A DNA stretch of 64,000 nucleotides from Paraniabella hibiscisoli (GCF_022512515.1 NZ_JAKWBK010000004.1:62001-126000), one strand, 5' to 3'; shown: positions 10,149-20,864, counted from the first letter of the stretch. Translations and numbers: made by a program. Notes: a model not told the origin generated them from the letters alone.

Positions 10149-11078
10149 TTGTTACAGCAATCGGCACATACTTTATTTGTTAAGCAAACTGCAGCACAGC
10201 TTGATTTGAACATTGTGGCATTGCCAAAGCGAAGCCGCTGGATGAGGATGCGCGTAAGCTGGAGGCCTGGTTAAATAAGGGTATGCATGGACAGATGAAG
10301 TACATGGAGAACAACTTTGAACTGAGGGTTGATCCTACCAAACTGGTACCCGGAGCAAGATCTGTCATCACCCTTTTACTCAACTACTTTCCGGCTCAGC
10401 AACAAAGCAACAATGCTCTAAAATAGCTAAATATGCTTACGGCCATGACTATCATGAAGTAATAAGAGCCAAGCTCAATGAGTTTCTTTTTATAATCCGT
10501 GAAAAACTGGGCGATATACAAGGCCGTGGTTTTGTAGATTCTGCACCTGTGCTGGAACGTAGCTGGGCCAAAAGAAGTGGTATAGGATGGGTGGGGAAAA
10601 GTGGCAACCTGATCACCCGGCAAAATGGATCTTTTTTTTTATAGCCACCCTCATCACCGACCTCGAATTAGATCATGATGATCCTTTTGCGAAAGACTTC
10701 TGCGGTTCCTGTACCCGCTGTATAGATGCCTGTCCTACTGATGCGATCCTTCCGAATAAGGTTGTAGACGGGAGTCGATGTATTTCTTATTTTACCATTG
10801 AATTAAAAGAGTTGCTTTTACCAGAAGGTATGAGTAACCAGTTTGACAACTGGATGTTCGGTTGTGATACCTGCCAGGATGTTTGCCCCTGGAACCGGTT
10901 TAGCAAACCTCATACAGAACCGGCTTTTACACCAATACCTGAAATATTAAATCTGTCGAACAGTGAGTGGCAGGAAATGACGGAAGAAAGCTTCCGGAAA
11001 ATATTCAAACACTCTCCTTTAAAAAGAAGCAAGTTTAAAGGTATTCAGAGAAACCTGAATTTCATCAGGCAGGAATAA
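10149..11078 (+). CDS. queG: Epoxyqueuosine reductase, three frameshifts
   Basis: Cobalamin- and 4Fe-4S-dependent reductase that makes queuosine from epoxyqueuosine in tRNA. After frame repair it shows the family block VDSAPVLERSWAKRSGIGW with its catalytic Asp. Two ferredoxin-type clusters follow: CGSCTRCIDACP and CDTCQDVCPWN. Breaks lie near 10209 (GG for GGG), 10419 (one C missing) and in the T run at 10632-10640 (nine T, ten expected). The start is uncertain: TTG at 10149 gives MLQQSAHTLF and sits just after a promoter box, but TTG is rare in this phylum and an ATG may have been lost to an error. Confidence 0.9.
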
Positions 11079-11092
11079 CCAGGAATATCCGA

Positions 11093-11350
11093 TGTTTCAC
11101 ACAGAGCCCGCAGAGTTATAAAGGCGCGGAGAAATGGAACTTTAGATATTGCATGCATTTTTATCAGGTAATTGCTGTTCTGCCAAGGTAGTGTTTCCCG
11201 CAGAGTACACAGAGTTATGGAGGCGCGGAGAAATGGAACCTTAAATATTGCACGCGTTTTTATCAGGTAATTGCTGTTCCAGGCAGGTAATGTTTCTACC
11301 AAAACGCACAGAGAAAGGGAGGCGCAGAAAAAAGTGGAACTTTAAATATT
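11093..11350. repeat. Tandem repeat, ~99-bp unit, about 2.6 copies
   Basis: Units begin at TGTTTC at 11093, 11192 and 11291. Each holds a CACAGAG/CGCAGAG-type stretch, GGCGCGGAGAAATGGAAC, and a TTTTATCAGGTAATTGCTG segment (first two units only). No coding potential. The CGCAGAG-like words resemble elements scattered elsewhere in the window (54594-54722, 63598-63640). Confidence 0.85.
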
Positions 11351-11373
11351 CAACTCGGTCCTAAATCACCTGA

Positions 11374-11860
11374 TCATTTTTTTAGATCCTGAAGGCCACG
11401 ACTGATAAGGTCGCCATAGCTCTTATCCAGCATTAAACTGGAAAGTTTTTCCCATGGGTACCATTTCAATTGAAAATCCATGTATCCCTGTAATGCCAGC
11501 GAATCGTTGCGGTCATCTTTATTGATCTGCCAGCCACTGATAACAGGACTTGATCCTTTCTGCATGAGTACGACTACGCTGCTGTCTGTTGATTCGCTGA
11601 CGGTCAGCAGGATGCCGTTAGCATTAGCTTTTACTACTCTTCCATCTTTTACCAGCTCATCGCGTAGTATCACATTTTCAAAATCAGGATACCATGTCTT
11701 CCATTGAGCAAGGTCTCTCACCTGGTTTAAAACACTGTCCCGATCATTAGCAAGGCTGGTCATTCTAAAAACCCTTATACGGGATGGGATAAAAATGCCA
11801 CTACACAGGCCATTGCAAAAAAACAACAGCGCTGATCAATATGAGTTTAATATATCGCAT
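11374..11860 (-). CDS. SRPBCC/polyketide-cyclase-like protein, frameshifted
   Basis: Repaired, this is about 160 residues: an N-terminal membrane or signal segment (MRYIKLILIS, then a Val/Phe-rich stretch), then RVFRMTSLANDRDSVLNQVRDLAQWKTWYP and a START-like fold with a C-terminal helix (ISRGLQDLKK). That pattern (a membrane helix, the N..V...I.DL..W..W.P motif, a final helix) is typical of Bacteroidota SRPBCC proteins. The start at ATG 11860 needs two repairs, near 11818 (seven T, eight expected) and near 11795. Ligand unknown. It is followed by the tandem repeat and has no operon partner. Confidence 0.65.
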
Positions 11861-12048
11861 GAAGGAATAAACAAATAATTAAAGTTCAATTAAAACACAA
11901 ATTCAATAACAACCTTGACTGGTAGGGACTATTTATTAGTAATTTTAACCAGGTTCAAAAATAAAACCATTAACCAATGAAACATTAAGAGTTTAAGATA
12001 ATTAAGCGTGTGTGTATTCAACCCGAAATATACAACTTTACACATTTA

Positions 12049-13145
12049 TCATTCCCACTTCATCACTTTCATCGCAATAAGGTATACAATAACGATCCAG
12101 ATGCCCAGTATCCCGATCTCTTTCCAGCAATCGAACAAATGCAGCCCTTCGAAAGATATTTTACGCATGGCATTATTAAACTGGGTAAGTGGTAAAGCCT
12201 GGCAAAGGTTCTGAAGCCATGGAGGAAAAACGTTGATAGAAAAGAAGGTTCCCGACAATAATATCTGGGGAAACCAAAAAGATTGATCAGTAATGGTATG
12301 CTGGTATCCGTTTTAGCGAGGCTGGCAAATATCAAGCCTACCCCCATCAACAGAAACAGCATATACACTGTGAGAATGATCATCTCTATAAATGTGAGAA
12401 ACCCGTTGATCAAGGTAAACTTTAAAAAGAAATGCCCGAAGAGGATCAGTACAATAACGTTGATCAATTGAAAAACAATGCGGCTTGCCCCTATTCCGAT
12501 AAGGATATTGATCTTTTTTAACCGGAGATGCATAAAATCTTTTTAACACCAGCTGTTCTCTCAGGTTAAAGAAAACAAAAGCAATTCCAAACATGGTGGC
12601 GAACAAAATTGAAAAGCCCAACTGCCCGGGTAATACAAAATCAATCTGCCTGTATTTTTTACCAGGAACGATTTGGGGGATAAATGCATACTCGCGATGT
12701 AGTTTATGCGCGTCATCGAGCTCAATTTTAAGCGCCTGGTAATCGAGCGTACGCATCAGGTTATAGACCGCTCCCCGCTGGCTTCGCTTGACAACAGCAA
12801 TACTTTATAGTATTTTGAAGAATCAATCTGGTAAGGGATCATAGTCAAAACTGCCGAAATATTGCCTTTAATCAGGTCTTCGTTTTGCCTGGCAGTATCT
12901 GTGTAAGGAACTATTTTAATCCTGGGGTTCAATTTCAGACTATCAAATAATACACTTGTAGTATCACTTTGCGGGTTGATCGCTACTTTATAAGCCTCGG
13001 GAGGACGTTCACTGAACGCCCCAAAGATGAGTATAAAAATGATTGGGAAAAGAAAACTAAAAAACAATGCCGAAGGCTGACTGAAAATAGCTTTAAAGCT
13101 CGCTTTGGTGATCGCCCACAATGCTCTTGACTGACTATAAGACAT
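12049..13145 (-). CDS. ABC-2 type transporter permease, multiple frameshifts
   Basis: Membrane subunit of an ABC exporter of the ABC-2/YhgE-like class. It has an N-terminal TM helix (FFSFLFPIIFILIFG), a large extracytoplasmic loop (about residues 45-190), then five hydrophobic segments with LPLTQFNNAMRKISFEG near the end, typical of ABC2_membrane_3 permeases. Frame breaks lie near 12765, 12530 and 12270. The 12530 site fits one extra A better than a missing one. No ATPase gene adjoins it in the window, so the partner is encoded elsewhere or upstream genes were lost. Substrate unknown. Confidence 0.8.
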
Positions 13146-13191
13146 TTACTGATGCTAAATTTAATAATGGATTGAGAGACCGAAGTTCAGG

Positions 13192-14944
13192 CTAATTAAT
13201 GGTAAATTCAAAAGGTAGCTTAGCCTGTGCGCCCTGCGTCATTTGCTTCACCTGTAACAGTTGCTTGTAAACGTTATAGTAATTGTCGCCTAATTCTGTT
13301 TTCATTCTTGTTCCGGCTATTTCTGCTTTATCTATCCCCAGTAATCTTTCTATCAAACTCCCAGATTTGGGAAACTCTCTTACTTCATAGCTATCCAGCC
13401 CGGCTTTTTTGCGGCGGCTGCTATTGCTGTGGTTAGCCCTCCATAGGCATCTATCAATCCTATATTTTTAGCTTTCAGGCCCGTCCAAACGCGTCCCTGG
13501 GCAATAGTTTCAACATAAGCGGTATCCTTCTTACGTCCTTCAGCCACGCGCTGCTTAAAATCAGCGTATATTTTTTCTATACTTACCTGTACCAGCTGTT
13601 TTTCCTGTTCGGTCATAGGGTGATCTACGTTTCCTGCATTTGCTAAAGGCCCTGTTTTCACGCCATCAAAAGTAACCCCCAGCTTATTTTTAAAGAAAGT
13701 GCTCATATCCGGCACAATACCAAATACTCCAATAGAGCGGTAATGGTATTTTTAGAAGCAAAAATACTATCGGCAGGAGCCGCAATATAATATCCACCCG
13801 AAGCAGCCACATCTCCAAAGCTTACCATCAGTGGTTTTGCTTTCTTAGCTAACAACATTTCGCGCCATATATTTTCACTTGCCAGTGCGCTGCCACCTCC
13901 AGAGTTAATGCGCACCACTATCGCCTTAATCGATTGATCTAACCGTGCTTTTCGCAACAGATCTATATAATCGGCACTACCTATCTCGTCCTCTTGCCCC
14001 TTGCCATCTACAATATTACCGGAGGCATGTATCACGGCTATGTTATCACCCTTACCACCCAGGTCTCTATTGGTTGCCGCATATTGTTCCACACTTACGT
14101 AGTTGATTTTTTTACCTGCATCAATCTTCAAACGCTTTTTGATCTCATCTTTTATTTCATCATCGTACTTCACACCATCAATTAGCTGATGCTTTGTGGC
14201 ATCTTCAGGAGTTTGGATAGTTCCTGCATCTGCCAGCTGATGCAAAGTAGCAGTGTCGGTTTTACGGGCTTCTGCTGTTTTTAACAGGAAGTCGTTATAA
14301 ATATCATTGACCCAAACGGTTGTTTGCAACCTGTTTTCGTCAGTCATTTTTTCTGCGCGCAAAGGCTCGGTAGCACTCTTAAACTTACCCGCATAGAATA
14401 TTTGTGGCTTAATCTCCAGTTTTTCAAGCGTACCCTTCAGAAACATGTAATTAACACTAAAGCCCGTCCATTCAAAAAATCCTTTGGGTGTAACGTATAT
14501 TTTATCAGCCACATTTGCTATGCTGTAAGCATTTTGCGACATTACATCGGCATGAGCTATAATAAATTTTTTTGACGACCTGAAACTGATCAGTGCGTTC
14601 CTTATCTCGTCGCTGTTACCAAATCCATTTGCATTACCATTAGCTTTTAAAAGAATACCTTCAATATTTTTATCATCCTTTGCTTTCTCAATCAAACGGA
14701 TCAGGTCATAAAAAGAAGGTGTTTCTTCCAACGCTCCAACCTGTATTACCGATTGAAAATCGGTGATGGGTCTTTCATCAAACTTGGTGCTCAGATCGAT
14801 TTCTAACACCGATTTCTCGGCCACTATAGGCACTGATTTGGACATGGCGCTTCCCGCAAGGCCTGCAAAAAAGAAAACCATAACAAAACAAAACACGATC
14901 AACGCCAGGAAAGATGCGAGAAATATCTTTAAAAAGGATTTCAT
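13192..14944 (-). CDS. sppA: Signal peptide peptidase SppA (protease IV), two frameshifts
   Basis: Membrane-anchored serine protease that degrades cleaved signal peptides. One N-terminal TM helix (about residues 5-30) is followed by two ClpP-like peptidase_S49 domains. The Lys of the Ser/Lys dyad is expected in FYAGKFKSATEPLR in the first domain, and the Ser in VRINSGGGSALASENIW and GDVAASGGYYIAAP in the second. Breaks near 13735 and 13404 (A6 for A7) separate the C-terminal part; repaired reading ends at 13192 with LPFEFTIN. The full length of about 585 residues fits the long 67K-type SppA. Confidence 0.92.
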
Positions 14945-15007
14945 AAGAAAATATTTGACTTTTTGTACAAGGCGCGGGCTTATTTACCGGCTACCTTTTA
15001 ATATCGT

Positions 15008-15015
15008 CAAAATTA
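15008..15015 (-). promoter_or_regulatory. -7 promoter box for sppA
   Basis: TAATTTTG on the minus strand, 64 bases upstream of the sppA start; exact fit to TAnnTTTG. Confidence 0.45.
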
Positions 15016-15099
15016 AAGATATTTCCTATGCAATTTTTGGATAGCCATAGTATTACGTCCTTCACTACATAATTCTGTTCCTTTTATTGAACGCTTCTG

Positions 15100-15107
15100 T
15101 AAATTTG
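15100..15107 (+). promoter_or_regulatory. -7 promoter box for folK
   Basis: TAAATTTG, 31 bases upstream of the folK ATG; exact fit to TAnnTTTG. It is divergent from the sppA box at 15008. Confidence 0.5.
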
Positions 15108-15137
15108 TTGCCCCGCTTAAAAGTATATAGCGTTTTT

Positions 15138-15642
15138 ATGGATCAACCACTAAAGGAAACTTATTTAATAACGGGCACCAATTTAGGCGACCGGCAGGCC
15201 AATTTAATACGGGCTATTACGGAAATCGGGCACCGTATTGGCAGCATAACAGACTGCTCATCTATTTATGAAACAGAGCCCTGGGGCTTGACCGATCAAC
15301 CTAATTTCTATAACCAGGTATTGAAAGTGAGCACCGTTTTGGATCCTTTAGCGCTGCTGGAAGCTACGCTTGCGATCGAAAAAGACATGGGCCGTGTGCG
15401 GGCTGAGCGTTACGGAGCAAGAGTCATAGATATTGACATTCTTTTTTTGAGGATATCGTTATAGATACCGACCGGTTAGTCATTCCTCATCCGCGGATTG
15501 TTGAACGCAACTTTGTATTGGCACCCCTTGCTGAAATTGCGCCCCACCTGGTTCATCCGCTGATGCATCAAACTATATCTGAAATCTGGAAGGCCGGCAA
15601 GGATCATTTGGGAGTAAAAAAACGATTTCAAAAGATCGCTAG
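15138..15642 (+). CDS. folK: HPPK (6-hydroxymethyl-7,8-dihydropterin pyrophosphokinase), frameshifted
   Basis: Transfers pyrophosphate from ATP to the pterin in folate synthesis. The family signature is clear: TNLGDRQANL, SSIYETEPWG, NQVLKVST and RYGARVIDIDILFF. The ATG at 15138 (MDQPLKE) gives the usual start for this family. Frame is lost at the T run near 15444-15450 (seven T, eight expected); repair gives ILFFEDIVIDTDRLVIPHPR. A second A run near 15615-15621 decides the end. With one more A the gene stops at 15642 (VKKTISKDR); as written, the frame runs straight into the kinase gene that follows. Confidence 0.9.
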
Positions 15643-15715
15643 AACTATATTTGCCCCAACACAGGCACCATCGTTTATTGATTGCCTGGAAGAAGTATTA
15701 TTATTTAAATTGGAT

Positions 15716-16345
15716 TTGCGTTACGAGTTTATAACCATAGAAGGGAATATTGGAGCCGGTAAAACTACGTTGGCTACATTGCTCAGCGGGCATTATAATG
15801 CCAAACTGGTATTAGAAGCTTTTGCGGACAACCCGTTCCTGCCTCAGTTTTACGAAAACCCTAAACAGTACGCCTTCCCGCTCGAACTGTTTTTTATGGC
15901 AGAACGTTATAAGCAGTTGCAGGAAATGCTGGTACAAAAAATATGTTTCACCAGCTAACCATCAGCGATTACCTTTTTACCAAGTCGTTGCTATTTGCCA
16001 AAGTAACGCTAAGCGAAGACGAGTATAAGCTTTATCAGCGGCTGTTCGAGATCGTACAGCAACAGCTTATCCACCCGCAGCTACTGGTGTATCTTCATGC
16101 GCCGGTTTCGCGACTACAGCAAAATATAAAAAAAGACAAAGGGCATACGAGCAAAAGATCCCTGATGAATACCTGCATAGCATTCAGGAAACCTACCTGC
16201 AATACATCAAACAACTCAATCTGCCTGTATTATTTGTAGATGCCTCCAATGCAGACTTTTAAGTAACGATAAACATTTACGGGTTATTTACGATGCGCTT
16301 GAGCAGCACTACGAACCAGGGCTACATCCGATTGCATTGCCTTAA
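15716..16345 (+). CDS. Deoxynucleoside kinase, multiple frameshifts
   Basis: dNK-family deoxynucleoside salvage kinase. P-loop GNIGAGKTT near the N-terminus, then EAFADNPFLPQFYENP and FFMAERYKQLQ, which are characteristic of Bacteroidota dNKs. After repair: TISDYLFTKSLLFAKVTL, a kinase lid rich in Lys/Arg, and a C-terminus ending in LHPIALP. Breaks lie near 15943 (G lost), 16134 (A run) and 16259 (T run). The start is unclear. TTG 15716 gives MRYEFITIEGNIG, the usual length, but an ATG may have been lost. folK immediately upstream is a common pairing in this lineage. Confidence 0.85.
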
Positions 16346-16482
16346 AAGGTTTTCAGATGATAGTTGATGGATGATAAATAATAGTTCACAGACAATAGCG
16401 CTGTACGTTTGATTAAAAGATTCCATCGCCATAGGAAACGCGTTTATTACTCACCATTGATTACTCATCCTTTGCTCACCTA

Positions 16483-17778
16483 ATGGCAAGCGCAAATACC
16501 CCCGAAGTACAGATCGTTAATGACCCTTTTGCAGCAGTTCGAATTCCGGAATACCGAAACCTGATGGTTGGCCGTTTCACTTTTGTGATGGCCATGCGAA
16601 TGATTACCACAGTAGTAGGTTGGTGGATCTATCAATTAACGAAAGACCCTTTGGCGATAGGTATGATCGGCCTTTCAGAAGTCATACCGGCGCTCATGCT
16701 GGCCTTATATTCCGGTCACATGGTGGATACGAATGATAAGAGGAAACTCATTTTAAAAGGCGTTGTGGGCTATTGTGTTGCAGCATTAGTGTTATTTATA
16801 CTATCTACTTCACGAACCCAACATTTCCTGCACACCAACCATATCTCCTGGTTTATTTACGGTGTTTTCTTTTTTACCGGTATCCTGCGCTCTTTTGTGG
16901 GACCTTGCTTTAGCGCAATGATAGCTACTATTGTTCCTAAAAACCTTTTGCAAAACGCGACTACCTGGAACCAGGGGACATGGCTTTCCGCCTCAGTAAC
17001 AGGGCATGCTACAGGAGGCTTTCTCATCGCCTTTCTGGGCATTTCTTCTACTTTGATTGTAATTAGTTGTCTTGTCTTTTTAAGTCTCTTGTTTCTTTTC
17101 CAGTTAAAGCCCAAACCACCCATACAGACTACAATAGAAGACAGTGACATAGGCTTTACCAGAGCACCGGAAAAGAAAACCTGGGCAAGTATTAAAGAAG
17201 GGCTATCCTTTGTATTTCAGACAAAGGCATTGCTGGCTGCTATGGCTCTGGATATGTTTGCAGTTCTGTTTGGTGGTGCTGTAGCCATGATCCCCGTATT
17301 TGCAAGTGATATACTTAAAATAGGCCCCAAAGGCTTTGGATGGCTCAATGCAGCGACAGATATCGGGGCCATCTTTATCGTAATTATACTTACCTTATGG
17401 CCCATGAAAAAAGGCCAGGGCCGGAAAATGCTACTGGCCGTTGCAGGGTTTGGCGCCTGCATTATACTATTTGGCTTATCAAAATGGGTTTGGCTATCTT
17501 TTTCTGTACTCGTACTGGCAGGCATACTGGACGGAGTAAGTGTTGTTGTACGGGGCACCGTAATGCAGTTATTAACACCTGACCATATGCGTGGCCGCGT
17601 AAGTAGTGTGAGTGGCATGTTTGTGCTAAGTAGCAACGAACTGGGGCAATTTGAAAGCGGAGTAATGTCGCGCGCTTTTGGAGTGATACCGTCCGTCATT
17701 ATTGGCGGCTGTATGACTGTTGCTGTTGTGGCTACTACCTGGTTTAAGGCGCCTACATTGCGAAAATTTGAATATTAA
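16483..17778 (+). CDS. MFS transporter (EntS/MFS_3-like exporter)
   Basis: An intact 431-residue inner-membrane protein with about twelve hydrophobic segments. The loop 2-3 motif GHMVDTNDKRK matches the MFS GxxxDRxGRR-type signature, and the shape of the N-terminal half (NLMVGRFTFVMAMRM, VVGWWIYQLT) is that of MFS_3 members related to enterobactin exporter EntS. The substrate is unknown. It stands between the dNK gene and a GNAT gene on the same strand, with 42 bp to the latter, so these two may be cotranscribed. Confidence 0.88.
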   Translation: MASANTPEVQIVNDPFAAVRIPEYRNLMVGRFTFVMAMRMITTVVGWWIYQLTKDPLAIGMIGLSEVIPALMLALYSGHMVDTNDKRKLILKGVVGYCVAALVLFILSTSRTQHFLHTNHISWFIYGVFFFTGILRSFVGPCFSAMIATIVPKNLLQNATTWNQGTWLSASVTGHATGGFLIAFLGISSTLIVISCLVFLSLLFLFQLKPKPPIQTTIEDSDIGFTRAPEKKTWASIKEGLSFVFQTKALLAAMALDMFAVLFGGAVAMIPVFASDILKIGPKGFGWLNAATDIGAIFIVIILTLWPMKKGQGRKMLLAVAGFGACIILFGLSKWVWLSFSVLVLAGILDGVSVVVRGTVMQLLTPDHMRGRVSSVSGMFVLSSNELGQFESGVMSRAFGVIPSVIIGGCMTVAVVATTWFKAPTLRKFEY

Positions 17779-17820
17779 TCAGACAATATATCTACCTTCA
17801 ACTTCTACACTCCTTATTTT

Positions 17821-18273
17821 ATGCTTATCCAAAGAATTACAATAGAGCAGGTTGACCTGGTGACTGACTTGTTTAACCAATATCGCATTTTTTACAAACA
17901 AGCCTCAGATATACCCCTGGCAGAAGCTTTCCTCAAAGAAAGGTTGAGCAATAATGAATCCGTAATTTTTGTAGCTATAATAAACGAACAACCAGCAGGC
18001 TTCACCCAGCTCTACCCCACTTATTCTTCCATGCGGGTTTCAAAAAACTGGATCCTAAACGACCTATACGTTGAAGCCGGTCAAAGAAAGCAGGGAATTG
18101 GAGCAGCATTGATCGAAGCGGCTATGGCTTTCGCGCGGAATGATGGCGCTAGTTACCTGGCATTGTCTACCGCGGTTGACAATTATACAGCGCAAAAGCT
18201 TTACGAATCCATCGGTTTTATAAAGCAGGAGCCGGATACCGCTTTTTTCGACTATCGAATCGCGTTAAAATAA
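17821..18273 (+). CDS. GNAT-family N-acetyltransferase
   Basis: A 150-residue acetyl-CoA-dependent acetyltransferase, intact. The acetyl-CoA loop is QRKQGIGAALIEAAMAFA (motif A), preceded by the beta-strand NDLYVEAG and followed by motif B AQKLYESIGFIKQ. The length and layout are those of a single-domain GNAT. Acceptor substrate unknown. It converges on serA. Confidence 0.88.
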   Translation: MLIQRITIEQVDLVTDLFNQYRIFYKQASDIPLAEAFLKERLSNNESVIFVAIINEQPAGFTQLYPTYSSMRVSKNWILNDLYVEAGQRKQGIGAALIEAAMAFARNDGASYLALSTAVDNYTAQKLYESIGFIKQEPDTAFFDYRIALK

Positions 18274-18321
18274 GAAAGCCGCACTTTCGCACCGGCTCCA
18301 ACAACTTAAAAACAAGATCAG

Positions 18322-19476
18322 TTATATCACTCTCACGCGTAAAACACCTTCGATCGCTCTTATTTTCGCGATACTTTCTTCGCTGCTTACGCTTTCCAGA
18401 TCCAAAATAGTATAAGCATAATCACCACGGCTTTTGTTGATCATATCCTTGATATTGATCTGTGCATCGGCCAAAGCGGTAGATATCTGCCCTACCATGT
18501 TTGGAATATTTTTATGAGCTACAGTAATACGCTGAACACCCGATAAAGGCATTTCACAATTAGGGAAATTTACCGAGTTCCTGATATTACCCGTTTCGAG
18601 ATAAATCTTAGTTTGAATAGCCGCCATATGCGCACAGTTATCCTCCGATTCGGGAGTAGAAGCACCCAGGTGAGGAATAGCAATTACACCAGGCCTGTTG
18701 ATCATTTTCTCGTTGGGAAAATCTGTTACATAACCACCTACCGTTCCATCTTCTATTGCCGCCAGTATATCATCATCGTTTACCAGTTCGCCACGGGATA
18801 AATTGATCACACGTACACCTTTCTTCATTTGGGCAAAGGCTTCTGCATTTAATGTACCCTTTGTTTGAGCATTATATGGAATATGCAGGGTGATATAATC
18901 TGCCTTCTCAAAGATCGTTTTCAGATCAGTAGCTTTTTTAACCGCTCTGGACAATCCCCATGCGGCATCTACAGAAATGAACGGATCGTAACCTAATACC
19001 TCCATACCCAGGTTCACCGCTGCATTAGCGATCAACACACCAATAGCGCCCAAACCAATAACACCTAATACCTTCCCTTCGATCTCTGGCCCTACAAACT
19101 GAGCCTTTCCTTTTTCTACCTCTTTAGCTACATCCTGCGTAAGGCCGTTAGCCCAATTGATACCATCCACTATTTTGCGGGAAGAGATCAACATGGAAGT
19201 AATAGCCAATTCTTTTACAGCGTTTGCGTTAGCACCTGGTGTATTAAACACCACAATACCTTTTTCAGCGCATTTATCAGTAGGTATATTGTTTACCCCT
19301 GCTCCTGCACGCGCGATGCTTAACAGCGATTCAGGAAACTCCATTTCATGCATGGAAGCACTTCTTAACAAAATGCCATCCGGGTTGGGAGCATCATCTA
19401 TAATTGCATAACCATCACCAAATTTATCTAAACCGGTTTTAGCTATTTTATTTAAAGTCTTAATTGTGTACGTCAT
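18322..19476 (-). CDS. serA: D-3-phosphoglycerate dehydrogenase
   Basis: First enzyme of serine synthesis: oxidises 3-phosphoglycerate to 3-phosphohydroxypyruvate with NAD. Intact, 384 residues. The Rossmann motif VIGLGAIGVLIANAA, the catalytic Arg in INLSRGELV and the catalytic His in AIPHLGASTPESEDN are all visible. A C-terminal ACT-like domain (ITVAHKNIPNMVGQISTAL and beyond) suggests serine feedback control. It lies 70 bp downstream of serC in the same direction, which makes a serC-serA operon likely. No serB is present here. Confidence 0.95.
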   Translation of the reverse strand: MTYTIKTLNKIAKTGLDKFGDGYAIIDDAPNPDGILLRSASMHEMEFPESLLSIARAGAGVNNIPTDKCAEKGIVVFNTPGANANAVKELAITSMLISSRKIVDGINWANGLTQDVAKEVEKGKAQFVGPEIEGKVLGVIGLGAIGVLIANAAVNLGMEVLGYDPFISVDAAWGLSRAVKKATDLKTIFEKADYITLHIPYNAQTKGTLNAEAFAQMKKGVRVINLSRGELVNDDDILAAIEDGTVGGYVTDFPNEKMINRPGVIAIPHLGASTPESEDNCAHMAAIQTKIYLETGNIRNSVNFPNCEMPLSGVQRITVAHKNIPNMVGQISTALADAQINIKDMINKSRGDYAYTILDLESVSSEESIAKIRAIEGVLRVRVI

Positions 19477-19546
19477 GTTATATATTAGTAAATATTACCA
19501 GATTCTAATAGATATTACTAGAATATGGTAAATATGGTCCAAAAAA

Positions 19547-20629
19547 CTATTTATTATTTGTTTCGAACTGTTTCATAAAATCAACCAGTTTCTGAACACC
19601 GTCTAATGAAATAGCATTGTAAATGCTGGCACGCATGCCACCTACAGACCTATGCCCTTTTAATTGAACAAAACCTGCCGCCGTAGCTTCTTTGATAAAC
19701 TTAGCATCTATTTCTTCGTTACCGGTAACAAAAGGAACATTCATTACTGAACGGTCTTTACCCGCTACCGTGCTTTTGAATAACGATGACTCATCCAGGT
19801 AGTTGTATAAAGTATTGGCTTTGTCGATATTGGTTTGTTCAATTGCAGCAACACCACCCTGCTCTTTCAGCCAGTTTAATACCAACCCAATGAGGTATAT
19901 ACCAAAAGTGGGCGGTGTATTGTACATACTGCCATTTTCAATATGCTCTTTATAGTTGAACATAGTTGGAGTAAAGTCCATTGCGTTGCCTGCGAGGTCT
20001 TCACGAATGATTACCACCGTTACACCGGCAGGGCCAAGGTTCTTCTGAGCTCCCGCGTATATCAAACCAAACTTTGAAACATCATAATGTTTAGACAGGA
20101 TATCGGAAGACATATCTCCTACTAAAGGCACATTACCTGTATCAGGCAGTTCCGCAAACCGGGTACCGTAAATCGTATTATTGGTGGTGATGTGGAAATA
20201 GTCGGCGTCCTTATCAAACTTAGATGCATCCAGCTCAGGTATATAGCTGAAGGTTTTATCTTCAGAAGAGGCTATTACGTTTACAGCACCGTAACGTTTT
20301 GCTTCTTTGATCGCTTTCTTTGACCATGCGCCCGTATTTACATAATCTGCTTTTTTATTTTTATTCATCAGGTTTAAAGGAACCATAGCAAACTGCGATG
20401 AAGCTCCTCCCTGTAAAAACAAAACTTTATAGTTATCGGGCACCTGCATTAACTCGCGCAATGAACTTTCTGCCGAATCAAGAATGGACATAAAATCTTT
20501 TGAACGGTGGCTCATTTCCATTACGCTCATTCCGCTTGTTCCATAGCACAGCATTTCACTTTGTGCTTTCTTTAAAACCTCTTCTGGTAAAGCAGAAGGG
20601 CCGGCCGAAAAATTGTAAACTCTTTGCAT
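19547..20629 (-). CDS. serC: Phosphoserine aminotransferase
   Basis: PLP enzyme converting 3-phosphohydroxypyruvate and glutamate to phosphoserine; also used in pyridoxal synthesis. Intact at 360 residues, the usual length. It starts with YNFSAGPSALPEEVL, the family's first signature. The PLP Lys lies in YAGAQKNLGPAG and the phosphate-binding GGASSQF is present. The C-terminus holds GHRSVGGMRASIYNA. It is the first gene of the serC-serA pair. A TAnATTCG-type box lies about 45 bp upstream. Confidence 0.96.
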   Translation of the reverse strand: MQRVYNFSAGPSALPEEVLKKAQSEMLCYGTSGMSVMEMSHRSKDFMSILDSAESSLRELMQVPDNYKVLFLQGGASSQFAMVPLNLMNKNKKADYVNTGAWSKKAIKEAKRYGAVNVIASSEDKTFSYIPELDASKFDKDADYFHITTNNTIYGTRFAELPDTGNVPLVGDMSSDILSKHYDVSKFGLIYAGAQKNLGPAGVTVVIIREDLAGNAMDFTPTMFNYKEHIENGSMYNTPPTFGIYLIGLVLNWLKEQGGVAAIEQTNIDKANTLYNYLDESSLFKSTVAGKDRSVMNVPFVTGNEEIDAKFIKEATAAGFVQLKGHRSVGGMRASIYNAISLDGVQKLVDFMKQFETNNK

Positions 20630-20864
20630 TGCCTATTAATTATTGTTTAAAATATTGAGGCGCGAATTTAAACTTATCTAACGTAATTACAATCCTGCAC
20701 TGTCGATTTTTAACAGTTATGCACATTTAGTGAATAAACTAGCGTCACCAAACGATGGTTTGATTGAAGAAAAACTGGTATTTATCAGCGTTTTGGGGTA
20801 TGGAATAGTGCTTACCAGCAGCTTTCCCGAAGTGTTTTCATTATTATTTAAAGCGGTAATTCAT

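Noticed and set aside
11093..11350. CRISPR-like array
   Set aside because: The units are about 99 bp with gradual divergence over the whole unit, no spacer-repeat alternation and no cas genes.
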